Part shown: piece after piece, positions 23,439-32,619 of the stretch
Layout: every line of letters begins with the position of its first letter
How positions within the stretch are numbered: position 1 is the stretch's first letter
Assembly: GCA_963819715.1 (NCBI GenBank)
Contig: CAWFXE010000006.1
Span: 1-64,000 of the forward strand
From: DASUPK01 sp963819715
GTDB taxonomy: Bacteria; Actinomycetota; Thermoleophilia; Solirubrobacterales; 70-9
DNA length: 64,000 nucleotides
Reading direction: 5' to 3'
Program-made: the position numbers and the translations under genes
The notes under the pieces: generated by a model
Told to the model about the DNA's origin: nothing
The model's database searches: none
The model's input: the letters and a program-made list of their open reading frames with translations, nothing else

Positions 23439-26282
23439 GCAGCCCGTGTTGTTGCCGCAGCTCGAGCACGTGTAGCACGAGCCCGTGCGCTGCATCATCC
23501 CTCCGCACTGGTCGCAGGCCGGGCCCAGCTCGAGGTCCGCTCCGATCTTCGCCGGCACGACCGGCGGGGTGTCGGTGAGCGCCGCGGTCGCGGGCTTCGG
23601 CTCGGCCTCAGTGGATCCGTTCGAAGCCTTCGCCTCGCCGTTTGACCCGTTGCCGTTGCCATTGCCGCCGTTGGCCGGCGCCGCGGTGTCCTCGATGGGG
23701 AAGGCCTGCTGGGCATCCTTCTTGGCGCGGACCTCGTCGGTCATGATCCCGAGCGCCTCGAGGTAATCGGTGTCGTCGACGAAGCGGCTGGCGAGCCAGC
23801 GCATGATGTAGTCGGGCATCGACTTGGCGAACGGGATCTCCGTGTTGGTCGTGATCCCCTCCGGCTCGAAGCGGACGTAGCTGAACTTGTTGACGAACAC
23901 CTCGAGCGGCACTCCGTACTGGAGGCCGATCGAGATCGCGGTGGCGAACGCGTTCATCAGGCCCTTGATCGTCGAGCCCTCCTTGCCGATGTCGGTGAGG
24001 AAGATCTCGCCGACCGAGCCGTCCGGGTACTTGCCGGCGGTGATGTAGCCCTCCTGCATCCCGATCCGGAACTTGTGCGTGATCGACTCGCGCTCCTGCG
24101 GCATGCGGGTGCGGGCCGGCGCCGGCGGGGCACCCTCGAGGTTCGTGGCCTCGGCGGGCTCGGACTTCTTCTCGCCGGCGTCGGTCTTCAGCGCCTGCGC
24201 GGTCTTGGAGCCGTCGCGGTAGATGGCGAGAGCCTTGAGGCCCTTGCGCCATCCGTCGCTGTACGCGTCCGCGATGTCGGAGATCGTCGCCGACTCCGGC
24301 AGGTTGACCGTCTTCGAGATCGCGCCCGAGAGGAACGGCTGGGCCGCGGCCATCATGTCGATGTGGCCGGTGTGCGAGATCGAGCGCTCGCCGACCGCCA
24401 CGTCGAAGACCTCGAGGTGCTCGTCCTTCAGGCCCGGCGCCCCGATGATCGTGTTGTGCTCGTTGATGTGGGCGTCGATCTGCCCGATCTCGGACTCGTT
24501 GTAGCCGAGCGTCTCGAGCGCCAGGTTGACCGAGCCGTTGACGATCTTCATCTGGCCGCCGCCGACCAGCTCCTTGAACTTGACGAGCGAGAAGTCCGGC
24601 TCGATGCCGGTGGTATCGCAGTCCATCAGGAAGCTGATCGTTCCCGTCGGAGCGAGGACGGTCGCCTGGGCGTTGCGGTAGCCGTGCTGCTCTCCGAGCG
24701 CCACGGCCTCGTCCCATGACTCGCGGGCGGCGTGGAGCAACGGCTCCTCGACCAGCTCGTCTGTGATCTCGTACGCGGCCGCCTGGTGCATCCGCATCAC
24801 CTGGTTGTGCGGCTCGCGGTTCACCTCGTAGCCGTCGTACGGGCCCATCGAGCCCGCGACCTGCGCCGACATCCGGTAGCCGCGCCCGGTCATCAGGGCT
24901 GTGATCGAGCCGGCCAGGGCGCGGCCCTCATCCGAGTCGTAGGGCATGCCCTCCGACATCAGCAGGGCGCCGAGGTTGGCGTAGCCGAGGCCGAGCTGGC
25001 GGAACGCCCTGGCGTTCTCCGTGATCTGCTCGGTCGGGTAGCTGGAGAAGCCGACCAGGATCTCCTGGGCGAGGAAGACGATGTCCACCGCGTGGGTGAA
25101 GTCGTCGACGTTGAAGGTCCCGTCCTCGTTGCGGAACTTCATCAGGTTGAGCGAGGCGAGATTGCAGGCCGAGTCGTCGATCGACATGTACTCGGAGCAC
25201 GGATTCGACGCGGTGATCGGACCCGTGTTCGGGTCCGTGTGCCACCGATTGATCGTCGTGTCGTACTGGATGCCCGGGTCGGCGCACTGCCAGGCGGCGT
25301 CGGCGATCTGATCCATCAGCTCGCGCGCCTTCATCGTCTTGATCGGCGTGCCATCGGTGCGGGCGATCAGATCCCAGTCGTCGTCGTTCGCGACGGCCTC
25401 CATGAACTCGTCGGTGACGCGGACCGAGTTGTTGGCGTTCTGGAACTGGACGGAGGAGAACGCGTCTGAGTCCAGCCGCATGTCGAAGTCGGCGGCCTTC
25501 AGCGCGGCGGCTTTCTTCTCCTCGTCGGCCTTGCACCAGATGAACTTCTCGATGTCCGGGTGGTCGACGTCGAGCACGACCATCTTGGCCGCCCGGCGGG
25601 TGCCGCCGCCGGACTTGATCGCGCCGGCCCAGGAGTCGGCGCCTCGCATGAAGCTGACCGGGCCACTGGCGATGCCGCCCTTGGAGAGGTGCTCCATCGA
25701 GCCGCGGATCTTGGAGAGGTTGATGCCGGAGCCCGAGCCGCCCTTGAAGATGATCCCCTCCTTCGTGTTCCAGGAGAGGATGGAGTCCATGTCGTCCTCG
25801 ACGGAGAGGATGAAGCAGGCCGACGCCTGCTCGGAGCCCGGGTCCTTCCAGCCGACGTTGAACCAGACCGGGCTGTTGAAGGCTGCCTTCTGGTTGACCA
25901 GGATCGAGGTCAGCTCGGCGTCGAAGGCCTCGGCGTCCTCATCTGTGGCGAAGTAGCCCTGCTCGCGGCCGACCTCGGCGATCCGGTCGGCGACGCGGCT
26001 GACCATCTGCTTGACGGAAGTCTCTCGCTCGGGGGAGTCGGGCTTGCCGCGGAAGTACTTCTGGGCGACGATGTTCGTTGCGTTCTGGGACCAGGTCTTC
26101 GGGAACTCGACGCCGCGCTGCTCGAAGGCGGGGCCTCCTTCAGCTTGGGGATCGCCGATGATCGCGTCCCGCGTCTCCCACTCGAGCTCCTCGTACGGAT
26201 GCGTCCCCGGAGAGGTGAACCGGCGTTCGATGACGAGGCCCTTCTCGGTTGTAATTGCTGCCTTGGAAGTGGCCTTCGGCAT
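23433..26282 (-). CDS. nrdJ: Vitamin B12-dependent ribonucleotide reductase (class II)
   Basis: Adenosylcobalamin-dependent ribonucleoside-diphosphate reductase of 949 aa, making deoxyribonucleotides without oxygen dependence. Visible features are the active-site region NPCSEYMSIDDSACNLASLNLMKF, the NSPVWFNVG and KGGSGSGINLSKIRG nucleotide-binding segments, and the C-terminal cysteine-rich tail CDQCGGMMQRTGSCYTCSSCG. A glycine/asparagine linker (about residues 870-890) separates core and tail. The ATG at 26282 follows AGGAGAAA. It lies downstream of nrdR on the same strand, and an NrdR box precedes the pair. No class I or III reductase is seen in the window. Confidence 0.95.
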   Translation of the reverse strand: MPKATSKAAITTEKGLVIERRFTSPGTHPYEELEWETRDAIIGDPQAEGGPAFEQRGVEFPKTWSQNATNIVAQKYFRGKPDSPERETSVKQMVSRVADRIAEVGREQGYFATDEDAEAFDAELTSILVNQKAAFNSPVWFNVGWKDPGSEQASACFILSVEDDMDSILSWNTKEGIIFKGGSGSGINLSKIRGSMEHLSKGGIASGPVSFMRGADSWAGAIKSGGGTRRAAKMVVLDVDHPDIEKFIWCKADEEKKAAALKAADFDMRLDSDAFSSVQFQNANNSVRVTDEFMEAVANDDDWDLIARTDGTPIKTMKARELMDQIADAAWQCADPGIQYDTTINRWHTDPNTGPITASNPCSEYMSIDDSACNLASLNLMKFRNEDGTFNVDDFTHAVDIVFLAQEILVGFSSYPTEQITENARAFRQLGLGYANLGALLMSEGMPYDSDEGRALAGSITALMTGRGYRMSAQVAGSMGPYDGYEVNREPHNQVMRMHQAAAYEITDELVEEPLLHAARESWDEAVALGEQHGYRNAQATVLAPTGTISFLMDCDTTGIEPDFSLVKFKELVGGGQMKIVNGSVNLALETLGYNESEIGQIDAHINEHNTIIGAPGLKDEHLEVFDVAVGERSISHTGHIDMMAAAQPFLSGAISKTVNLPESATISDIADAYSDGWRKGLKALAIYRDGSKTAQALKTDAGEKKSEPAEATNLEGAPPAPARTRMPQERESITHKFRIGMQEGYITAGKYPDGSVGEIFLTDIGKEGSTIKGLMNAFATAISIGLQYGVPLEVFVNKFSYVRFEPEGITTNTEIPFAKSMPDYIMRWLASRFVDDTDYLEALGIMTDEVRAKKDAQQAFPIEDTAAPANGGNGNGNGSNGEAKASNGSTEAEPKPATAALTDTPPVVPAKIGADLELGPACDQCGGMMQRTGSCYTCSSCGNNTGCG

Positions 26283-26382
26283 CAGATTTCTCCTCTCACT
26301 CGGCTTTTGGGGTGAGCACCGGAGCATCCTCCGAGGTCCGGACAGAACCGAGGGGCCGCTAATTCGTTATTTGCGGGGATTT

Positions 26383-26793
26383 TCACGAAAGCTCCACAGC
26401 CCCCTCGGGCAGAGTTCCCGCAAACTGCAGATAGGCGCCATGGTCGATCCTGCGCAGGCCTTCGAGACAGAGCTCGGCGATCTCAGGGGCGCTCAGCTCG
26501 CCGCCCGCGTTGCGAATCTCCTCCTCGACACCATCAACGAGGAGGCCGAGCTTTCGGGGATCGAGCTTCCGCTTGTGGGTCGCGGCGTTGAGGCTGCGGA
26601 GGAGCTTGTCGCGATCGAACGGCTGGCGCTTGCCGTCGCGCTTGATCACCTCGAGGGTCTCCGGGACGGCCCGCTCGTAGGTGGTGAAGCGGTGGCCGCA
26701 GGAGCCGCACTCCCGGCGCCGGCGGACCGCGCCGTCTGGGACGCGGCGGGTCTCGAGAGTCTTCGTCGCGGCGTTGCAGCGGGGGCAGTTCAC
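26383..26793 (-). CDS. nrdR: Transcriptional repressor NrdR
   Basis: ATP/dATP-sensing repressor of ribonucleotide reductase genes. N-terminal zinc ribbon: CPRC and CGSCGHRFTTYE. This is followed by an ATP-cone domain beginning VIKRDGKRQPFDRDKLLRSL, ending near LQFAGTLPEG. Start codon choice is uncertain (TTG 26802, GTG 26799 or GTG 26793); I favour GTG 26793, giving VNCPRC at the N-terminus as in the family. The next gene downstream is nrdJ, and an NrdR box lies upstream, so the operon is autoregulated. Confidence 0.92.
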   Translation of the reverse strand: MNCPRCNAATKTLETRRVPDGAVRRRRECGSCGHRFTTYERAVPETLEVIKRDGKRQPFDRDKLLRSLNAATHKRKLDPRKLGLLVDGVEEEIRNAGGELSAPEIAELCLEGLRRIDHGAYLQFAGTLPEGAVELS

Positions 26794-26801
26794 GGCCACC
26801 A

Positions 26802-26829
26802 AGTCTAGCGAAGCCTAGTGTTCAGCCAA
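26802..26829 (-). promoter_or_regulatory. Predicted nrdR-nrdJ promoter
   Basis: On the minus strand TTGGCT (26829-26824) and TAGACT (26807-26802) are separated by 16 bases. Transcription would begin close to the candidate GTG starts at 26799/26793, so the mRNA would be leaderless. The NrdR box sits 18 bases upstream of the -35 element. Confidence 0.5.
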
Positions 26830-26846
26830 AAGTCACAATGAAGAAG

Positions 26847-26862
26847 ACACTAGATATAGTGT
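26847..26862. promoter_or_regulatory. NrdR box
   Basis: ACACTAGATATAGTGT matches the NrdR-box consensus acaCwAtATaTwGtgt at every strongly conserved position and is a near-perfect palindrome. It lies between nrdR and the divergent YciI-like gene. NrdR boxes usually come in pairs; a second good copy is not evident within the gap. Confidence 0.88.
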
Positions 26863-26898
26863 GTCATTCCCGGGACCCGGGTCTCCTACTCTCCATGC

Positions 26899-27192
26899 AT
26901 GGCCGATTACTTCCTGGTCGAGAACGCCAAGGGCCCGGCCTACGATCACTCGAGGGGCCGCCGGGGGCAGGAGGGATGGGATCAGCACGCCGTCTTCATG
27001 GACGAGCTCGCCGAGGAGGGCTTCATCGTTCTCGGCGGTCCGATCGGCGAGGGAGAGGGCGAGAACACCCTGCTCGTGATCGAGGCCGATGACGAGGCGG
27101 CAGTTCGCGCTCGCCTCGGGCAGGATCCGTGGTCGGGGACCATCCTCACGATCGAGTCGATCCGCCCCTGGTCGATCTGGCTGCGGGCCTAG
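26899..27192 (+). CDS. YciI family protein
   Basis: A 97-aa dimeric ferredoxin-like protein of the YciI family. HAVFMDELAEEGFIVLGGPI contains the conserved helix with the His-Asp pair, and LLVIEADDEAAVRARLGQDPW the second half. YciI homologues are small enzymes or ligand-binding proteins, some acting on chlorinated or muconate-like compounds; function here unknown. Divergent from nrdR, so it could be affected by the shared NrdR box, though no functional link to nucleotide reduction is known. Confidence 0.78.
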   Translation: MADYFLVENAKGPAYDHSRGRRGQEGWDQHAVFMDELAEEGFIVLGGPIGEGEGENTLLVIEADDEAAVRARLGQDPWSGTILTIESIRPWSIWLRA

Positions 27193-27270
27193 CCCAGTGC
27201 CCGCCACGCGGCGGTGTCCGTGCCCGGCACCGATGCGAAGCGGCCTGGCGGCGTCTACGTTCGACGGCGA

Positions 27271-28890
27271 ATGCCAACTCGACAGCTTCCGGCCGCACAT
27301 CCGCGCCGGGGGCGGCTCCCCGGCCGTCCCGGTCCACAGCCGTCCGGCCTGCGCCCGGCCGACGCCGGCGAGCCCGCGGACCCGCGCCGCTGGGCGATGC
27401 TGGCGGTGCTCTGCGTCGCAGTTCTGGTCGTCAACGTGGACAGCACGATCCTCAACGTCGCGCTGCCGACACTCGTGCGCCAGCTGCACGCGACCTCGAG
27501 CCAGCTGCAGTGGATCGTCGACATCTACGCGATGTTCTTTGCCGGGCTCCTGCTGGTGGGCGGCAGCCTCGCGGACCGCCTCGGCCGGAAACGGCTCTTC
27601 CTGATCGGCTTCACGGCGTTCGGACTTGGGTCTGTGGGAGCCGCCTTCTCCGGCTCAGTCGATGTGCTGATCGCATGGAGAGCCGTCATGGGTGCCGGAG
27701 CAGCGCTCACGATCCCGGCCGGCCTGTCGATCCTGGACAACGTCTTCCGCGACCCCGACGAGCGTGCCCGCGCGGTCGGGATCTGGGGAGGGTCGATGGG
27801 TGTCGGCCTGGCGATCGGGCCGCTGGCGGGCGGACTGTTGCTCGCCAGGTTCTGGTGGGGCTCGGTGTTCTTCGTCAACGTGCCGGTGCTGATCGCCGGC
27901 GGAATAGCCGCCGTGCGGCTGCTGCCGGAATCGAGGAATCGGGACGCCAAGCGACCCGATCCGGTGGGCGCTCTCCTCTCGATCGCGGGACTTGCGCTCG
28001 TCCTCTGGGCGATCATCGAGGCCCCGACCAAGGGATGGACCTCACCGGCGGTCATCGGCGTGGGCTGCGCGGGGCTCGCGGTGATCGGCGGCTTCGTGGC
28101 GTGGGAGGCCCGCAGCTCGCACCCGATGCTGAACCTCGCCTTCTTCCGCTCCCGCCGCTTCTCCGCGGCGGTCTCCGCGGTTGCGCTCGGTCTCTTCTCG
28201 CTGTTCGGCGCCGTCTTCATCCTGACCCAGTTCCTGCAGTTCGACCTCGGCTTCACACCGCTGGAGGCCGGCGTCCGGATCCTGCCCACGGCGGCGCTGC
28301 TGGCCGCCACGGCGCCGCTGTCCACGCTGATTGTGAGGCGCATCGGCAGCAAGTTGACCGCCTTCGCCGGGCTCGCTGCGATCACGGCCGGGCTCTGGCA
28401 GATCTCGGCGGCGTCGACAGTGACCGCGACCTATGGCGACGTCCTGCCGGGAATGCTGCTGCTCGGGATGGGCGCGGGACTGCTGATGCCCACCGCTGCC
28501 GACGCCGTGCTGGGGGCCGTTCCGCGCAGGGACGCGGGCGTGGGGTCCGCCACCTACGTCGTCTCGATTCAGGTCGGCGGCGCCCTCGGCGTCGCGGTGA
28601 TCGGAAGCATGCTCTCCACGCGGTACGGCAGTCGGCTCACCGACGTGCTCGCCCCTCATCAGATTCCGCCCGGCGTCCTCGACACGATCACCGGGTCGCT
28701 CGGCGGGGCTCTCCGCGTTGCGACGGGCGTGGGCGGCCCGACCGGGTCCGCCCTGGCGGATGCGCCACGTACCGCCTTCATGAGCGGCACGCATACTGCG
28801 CTCGGCGCCGCCGCGATCGTTGCGGCGATCGGCGCGCTGATCGTGCTCGCCGCCCTGCCGTCCTCGCCCGACGGCGGCGGCGGGGACTAG
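27271..28890 (+). CDS. MFS multidrug exporter, DHA2 (14-TM) type
   Basis: Transporter of about 539 aa with 14 predicted helices. GGSLADRLGRKRLFLIG is motif A; WGGSMGVGLAIGPLAGGLLL is the antiporter motif C region. TM1 carries the aspartate of VNVDSTILNVALP, the usual D1 motif of DHA2 proteins. Start may be ATG 27271 or GTG 27214; the residues before 27330 are arginine/proline-rich and unlike the family, so even a later start is possible. Its stop overlaps the convergent XRE regulator gene. Confidence 0.8.
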   Translation: MPTRQLPAAHPRRGRLPGRPGPQPSGLRPADAGEPADPRRWAMLAVLCVAVLVVNVDSTILNVALPTLVRQLHATSSQLQWIVDIYAMFFAGLLLVGGSLADRLGRKRLFLIGFTAFGLGSVGAAFSGSVDVLIAWRAVMGAGAALTIPAGLSILDNVFRDPDERARAVGIWGGSMGVGLAIGPLAGGLLLARFWWGSVFFVNVPVLIAGGIAAVRLLPESRNRDAKRPDPVGALLSIAGLALVLWAIIEAPTKGWTSPAVIGVGCAGLAVIGGFVAWEARSSHPMLNLAFFRSRRFSAAVSAVALGLFSLFGAVFILTQFLQFDLGFTPLEAGVRILPTAALLAATAPLSTLIVRRIGSKLTAFAGLAAITAGLWQISAASTVTATYGDVLPGMLLLGMGAGLLMPTAADAVLGAVPRRDAGVGSATYVVSIQVGGALGVAVIGSMLSTRYGSRLTDVLAPHQIPPGVLDTITGSLGGALRVATGVGGPTGSALADAPRTAFMSGTHTALGAAAIVAAIGALIVLAALPSSPDGGGGD

Positions 28891-29801
28891 CCGGTCGCAG
28901 CGAGCAGCTTCGCCAGCTTCTCCGGCGTGTCGGCCTGCGGCGAGGGGGTGTAGAGGACGAGTCGCTGTTCCGGGCTCTCCTGCGGCCGAAAGACTGCGTG
29001 CTCGAATACAAGCTTGCCGGCGGTCGGATGCCGCAGGATCTTGCGTCCAACGCCGCTCGTCGCGACCTCGTGCAGGTCCCACCAATCGCGGAACTCCGGG
29101 CTGCGCTCCTGCAGCGCCGAAATCAGCTCGTCGAAGTCCGGGTCGCCGATGTGGCGGGCGGCCTCTGAGCGGAAGCGCGCGACGATCCGACGCGCTCCCT
29201 CCTCCCAATCGGGATGGAGCTTGCGGCGGGCGGGATCGGTGAAGAGGCGCCAGAGCAGGTTCCGCTCTCCCTCCGGCATATCGGCCGGGTCGCCGAACAC
29301 CGCGGAGTGCGCCCGGTTCCAGGCCAGGAAATCGAAGCGGCGGCCGGTCAGGCAACTCGGGCCATCGCCCAGGTTCTCGACCAACAGCTTGACCGTGGGG
29401 TGGACGGTCTCCTTCGGGGCCCGGCCGGGTGTGATCTCCTCGCCGCGCCCCAGCATCATCAGATGGGCGTGCTCGGCGGGCGTGAGCTCGAGGGCGCCGG
29501 AAATCGCATCGAGGACAGAAGCGGAGGCGCGCACGTCGCGGCCCTGCTCGAGCCACGTGTACCAGGTGGTGCCCACACCGGCGAGCTGGGAGACCTCCTC
29601 GCGGCGCAGGCCGGGGGTGCGGCGCCGACCTCCGCCGGGGAGCCCCACGTCCTCGGGCCGGAGCGCCTCGCGACGAGTGCGCAGGAAGTCGGCGAGCTCT
29701 GCGCGCCTGGGGGCTCCGTCGCCGTTCTCGGTGGTCTTGGGTGGTGCTTGTGATACCAGGATAAATCCCTCTCTTGTACCTGGATCAACATCGTCGCACA
29801 C
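28887..29801 (-). CDS. XRE-type regulator with MmyB-like ligand-binding domain
   Basis: Protein of up to 304 aa. The N-terminal helix-turn-helix reads LADFLRTRREAL...RTPGLRREEVSQLAGVGTTWYTWLEQG, with the typical W-x-W motif of this actinobacterial group. The C-terminal two thirds is the MmyB-like domain (FDFLAWNRAH, NLLWRLFTDP, GRKILRHPTAGKLVFEH), proposed in other members to bind fatty-acid-like ligands. The gene is divergent from an MFS transporter, so it probably regulates that gene. The GTG at 29801 is the only near start. Confidence 0.82.
   Translation of the reverse strand: MCDDVDPGTREGFILVSQAPPKTTENGDGAPRRAELADFLRTRREALRPEDVGLPGGGRRRTPGLRREEVSQLAGVGTTWYTWLEQGRDVRASASVLDAISGALELTPAEHAHLMMLGRGEEITPGRAPKETVHPTVKLLVENLGDGPSCLTGRRFDFLAWNRAHSAVFGDPADMPEGERNLLWRLFTDPARRKLHPDWEEGARRIVARFRSEAARHIGDPDFDELISALQERSPEFRDWWDLHEVATSGVGRKILRHPTAGKLVFEHAVFRPQESPEQRLVLYTPSPQADTPEKLAKLLAATG
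29751..29787. promoter_or_regulatory. Inverted repeat between XRE regulator and MFS gene
   Basis: TGATACCAGG (29751-29760) and CCTGGATCA (29779-29787) are inverted copies differing by one bulged base, about 18 bases apart, in the region of the divergent starts at 29801 and 29812. This is a plausible operator for the XRE/MmyB regulator. It overlaps the first codons of the regulator if GTG 29801 is used. Confidence 0.45.
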
Positions 29802-29811
29802 TGTCCGTCAG

Positions 29812-31333
29812 ATGGCAAGCGAAACGACCCAGACCAACCTCACGGACCACAGGGGGTCCTCGTTGAATTCACAGATGAACGACACGCAACCCGTACCCAA
29901 GCCGGCCCGTCGCAGCCCCTGGCTGCTGCCGGTGCTCTTCGCCCCGGTCTTCATGGTGCTTCTCGACGTCTTCATCGTGAACGTCACCGCGCCGTCGCTG
30001 CGCGCCGACATCGGAGCCAGCGACTCCGATTTGCAATGGGTCGTCGCCGCCTACCTGCTCACCTACGCGCTCTCGCTGATCACAGGCGGGCGCCTCGGCG
30101 ACGTCTTCGGCCGGCGGCGTCTGTTCAAGCTCGGCATCGCCGGCTTCACGGTCGCCTCCGGCCTCTGCGCCGCCGCCCCCGATCCGACGACCTTGATCAT
30201 CGCGCGCCTGCTTCAGGGCTTCGGCGGTGCCGCGATGTGGCCGCAGGTCCTCTCCATCATCCAGGTCGAGTTCTCAGCGGCTGAGCGGCCGAAGGCGCTC
30301 GGGTTCCAGGGCCTCGTCCAGGGACTCGCCGCGATCTCCGGGCAGATCGTCGGCGGCGGGCTGATCGCCCTCGACCTCCTCGGACTCGGATGGCGCTCTG
30401 TCTTCCTGATCAACATCCCCGTCGGGATCATCGCCCTGCTCTCCGCCGACAAGCTGATCCCGGAGTCCCGCTCGGAGACCGCCCGCAGGCTCGACCTGGT
30501 CGGCGTCGTGCTGGCCACGGTCACACTCAGCCTGGTGATGATCCCGGCCGTCGAGGGCCGCGAGCTCGGCTGGCCGGCCTGGACATTCGCCTGCTTCGCG
30601 CGTGGCGCCGCTCGCCGCCATGCTCTTCGTCGCCGCAGAGCGGCAGATCACGGCGCGGGGCGGCTCCCCGTTGGTGGAGCTCCGCCTGTTCGAGACGCGC
30701 GGCTTCCGGATCGGCCTCATCTCGGCGACCAGCCTCTACTTCGCGATCTCATTCTTCTTCCTCCTCGGGATCTACCTGCAGGAGGGACTTGGTCTGAGCC
30801 CGCTCGAGTCCGGCCTCGCATTCACCCCAATGGCGGTCGGCTTCGTTGCCGCGTCGCTGACCGGCCCGCGCCTGGCTGACGGCCTCCGCGAGTACCTCCC
30901 GCAGATCGGGGCCACCATCGCCGCCCTCGGCCTGATCACCACCATCATCGCCGTCCAGGCGACCGGGAACGGCCCGGTCTCGGCCTGGCTGATCCTGGCG
31001 ATGGTGCCGTTCGGCACCGGAATGGGCACTGCGATCCCGCCGCTCATCCACCTGGTCCTGCGGGCGGTGCCTCCCGCCGACGCGGGCGCGGCCTCCGGGA
31101 CGATGGTCACGGCTCAGCAGATCGGCAACGCGCTGGGTGTGGCCGTCGTCGGGACCGTCTTCTTCTCCGAGCTCGGTTCCGGGACGAGCGCCGGATCGTT
31201 TGGCGATGCATTCACCGTCGCCATGGCGGTGCAGGCGGGGTTCGCGCTGACAGCAGCCGCGCTGGTCTCACGGGCGCGCCGGACTTCGACGGAGCGGGTC
31301 CCGGCGGGGATGCCCGCACGCGAGGGCGCCTAG
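29812..31333 (+). pseudogene. MFS DHA2 transporter, split by a one-base frameshift
   Basis: Two frames together encode one DHA2-type drug exporter. The first (from ATG 29812) covers helices 1-6, with FMVLLDVFIVNVTAPSL, motif A GGRLGDVFGRRRLF and motif C. It runs to EGRELGWPAWTFACFA and then turns into arginine-rich nonsense. The second continues in another frame as VAPLAAMLFVAAERQ through helices 7-14 to 31333. The junction is at TTCGCGCGTGGCG (about 30597-30604), where one extra base explains the shift. Either a real pseudogene or a sequence error; the divergent XRE regulator favours a functional gene. Confidence 0.75.
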
Positions 31334-31704
31334 CCGTTCAGGTACTTCGAGACGTTGCCCTCGGCGAGAGCGGTTTCACCGAGACTGGTGGCCTTCAGGC
31401 GGGCACCGGGCCCCCCGGGACCCATCTGAATGACCAGGCCGGCGTTCTCCAGCGCCTGGATCGCCTCCCGAGTTGGCTGCCGGAGCTGTGTGAGCAGCTT
31501 GGCGCCACCGGAGTGGGACCGCATCAGCCAGCTCAAGATCTGGAGGATGTTGATCTCGTTCCCCGGCCGGGCACCCTCGGGGCCGAATGCGGGCATGACC
31601 TCCGCCGCCAGTTCCGCGACCGGCAACGACTGCAACCGCTCCGCCTCGGCCTCCGCCGCCTGCTTCTGAGCGGCCTTCTCCTCCTTGTTCCCAAAGAGCG
31701 CCAC
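31330..31704 (-). CDS. Conserved hypothetical, winged-helix-like
   Basis: Protein of 124 aa that I do not recognise. The N-terminal 30 residues are a charged alanine/glutamate helix (coiled coil). The remainder, NILQILSWLMRSHSGGAKLLTQL to ALENAGLVIQMGPGG, has the pattern of a small winged-helix domain (helix, helix, GLV strand, wing), as in PadR- or MarR-like folds, but without a family signature. It is convergent with the MFS gene and divergent from the hemolysin-III gene. A DNA-binding role is only suggested by the fold pattern. Confidence 0.55.
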   Translation of the reverse strand: MALFGNKEEKAAQKQAAEAEAERLQSLPVAELAAEVMPAFGPEGARPGNEINILQILSWLMRSHSGGAKLLTQLRQPTREAIQALENAGLVIQMGPGGPGARLKATSLGETALAEGNVSKYLNG

Positions 31705-31757
31705 GCGTGGGCGACACTAGCGCCCGCGACTGCTCCACGTGGCTATGGTTGGACGAG

Positions 31758-32594
31758 ATGGCGTCCGACGAAACGCAGTCCGGCCCCGATCCGCTCGGGG
31801 CGGCGCGCGATGCAGCCGGGGCGGCCGGGGAGAGGCTCGGCAACGCCCGTGCAGAGGCCGGCGAGCGGTTCGGCGCGGCTCGCGACGCCGCCGGCAAGCA
31901 GGTCGCGGCTGCGCGCGAGCAGGCCGCATTGGCCGCCGCGGCCGCGGCCCACAAGCTCTCGCAGAAGCCGCGGCTGCGCGGCGTCTCTCATCAGTGGGCG
32001 TTCTTCGTCTCGCTGGGCGCCGGGGCTGCCCTGGTCCTCGCCGCCAGTGGCTCGACGGCTGTGATCGCGATGTCGATCTACGCCTTCTCCCTCTCGGCGA
32101 TGCTCGGCACCAGCGCCCTCTATCACCGCGTCACCTGGACGCCTGAGGTCAGGCAGTGGATGCGCCGCCTCGACCACACGATGATCTTCGTCTTCATCGC
32201 CGGCACGTACACGCCCTTCGCCCTGCTCGTCATGCACGGGACGCTGGCCAATGTCGTTCTGATCGTTGTCTGGGCGACGGCGGTGGGCGGGCTGATCCTC
32301 AACCTGGTCTGGATCACCGCGCCCTATTGGGTCACCGCACTCATCTATGTCTGCACCGGCTGGGTGGCGGTCGTCAGCCTGCCGCAGCTCTGGGATGAGA
32401 TCGGCCCCGTCGGCGTCGGGCTGATCGCCCTCGGCGGTGCGCTCTACTCGGCGGGCGCCGTCGTCTATGCGAAGCGCAAGCCGGATCCGCGGCCTCAGGT
32501 CTTCGGCTACCACGAGATCTTCCACGTGCTGGTGATCGCCGCGGCGGCCGTCCAGTACGTCGCCGTCGCGGCCTTCGCGCTGCCCCACGGCTAG
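31758..32594 (+). CDS. Hemolysin III / PAQR-family membrane protein with amphipathic N-terminal extension
   Basis: Protein of 278 aa. Seven transmembrane helices carry the metal-site motifs of the hemolysin III/PAQR family: SALYHR after helix 2, the RLDH aspartate, and FGYHEIFH in the last loop. The first 70 residues are unusual: repeats of the type GAARDAAG...GERLGNARAEAGERFG form a long amphipathic helix absent from standard members. ATG 31758 follows GGACGAG; the frame is open to 31707. Probably a lipid- or Zn-dependent hydrolase; not a proven toxin. Confidence 0.8.
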   Translation: MASDETQSGPDPLGAARDAAGAAGERLGNARAEAGERFGAARDAAGKQVAAAREQAALAAAAAAHKLSQKPRLRGVSHQWAFFVSLGAGAALVLAASGSTAVIAMSIYAFSLSAMLGTSALYHRVTWTPEVRQWMRRLDHTMIFVFIAGTYTPFALLVMHGTLANVVLIVVWATAVGGLILNLVWITAPYWVTALIYVCTGWVAVVSLPQLWDEIGPVGVGLIALGGALYSAGAVVYAKRKPDPRPQVFGYHEIFHVLVIAAAAVQYVAVAAFALPHG

Positions 32595-32619
32595 ACGCGG
32601 TTAGAGTGCGCGGCTCGTT

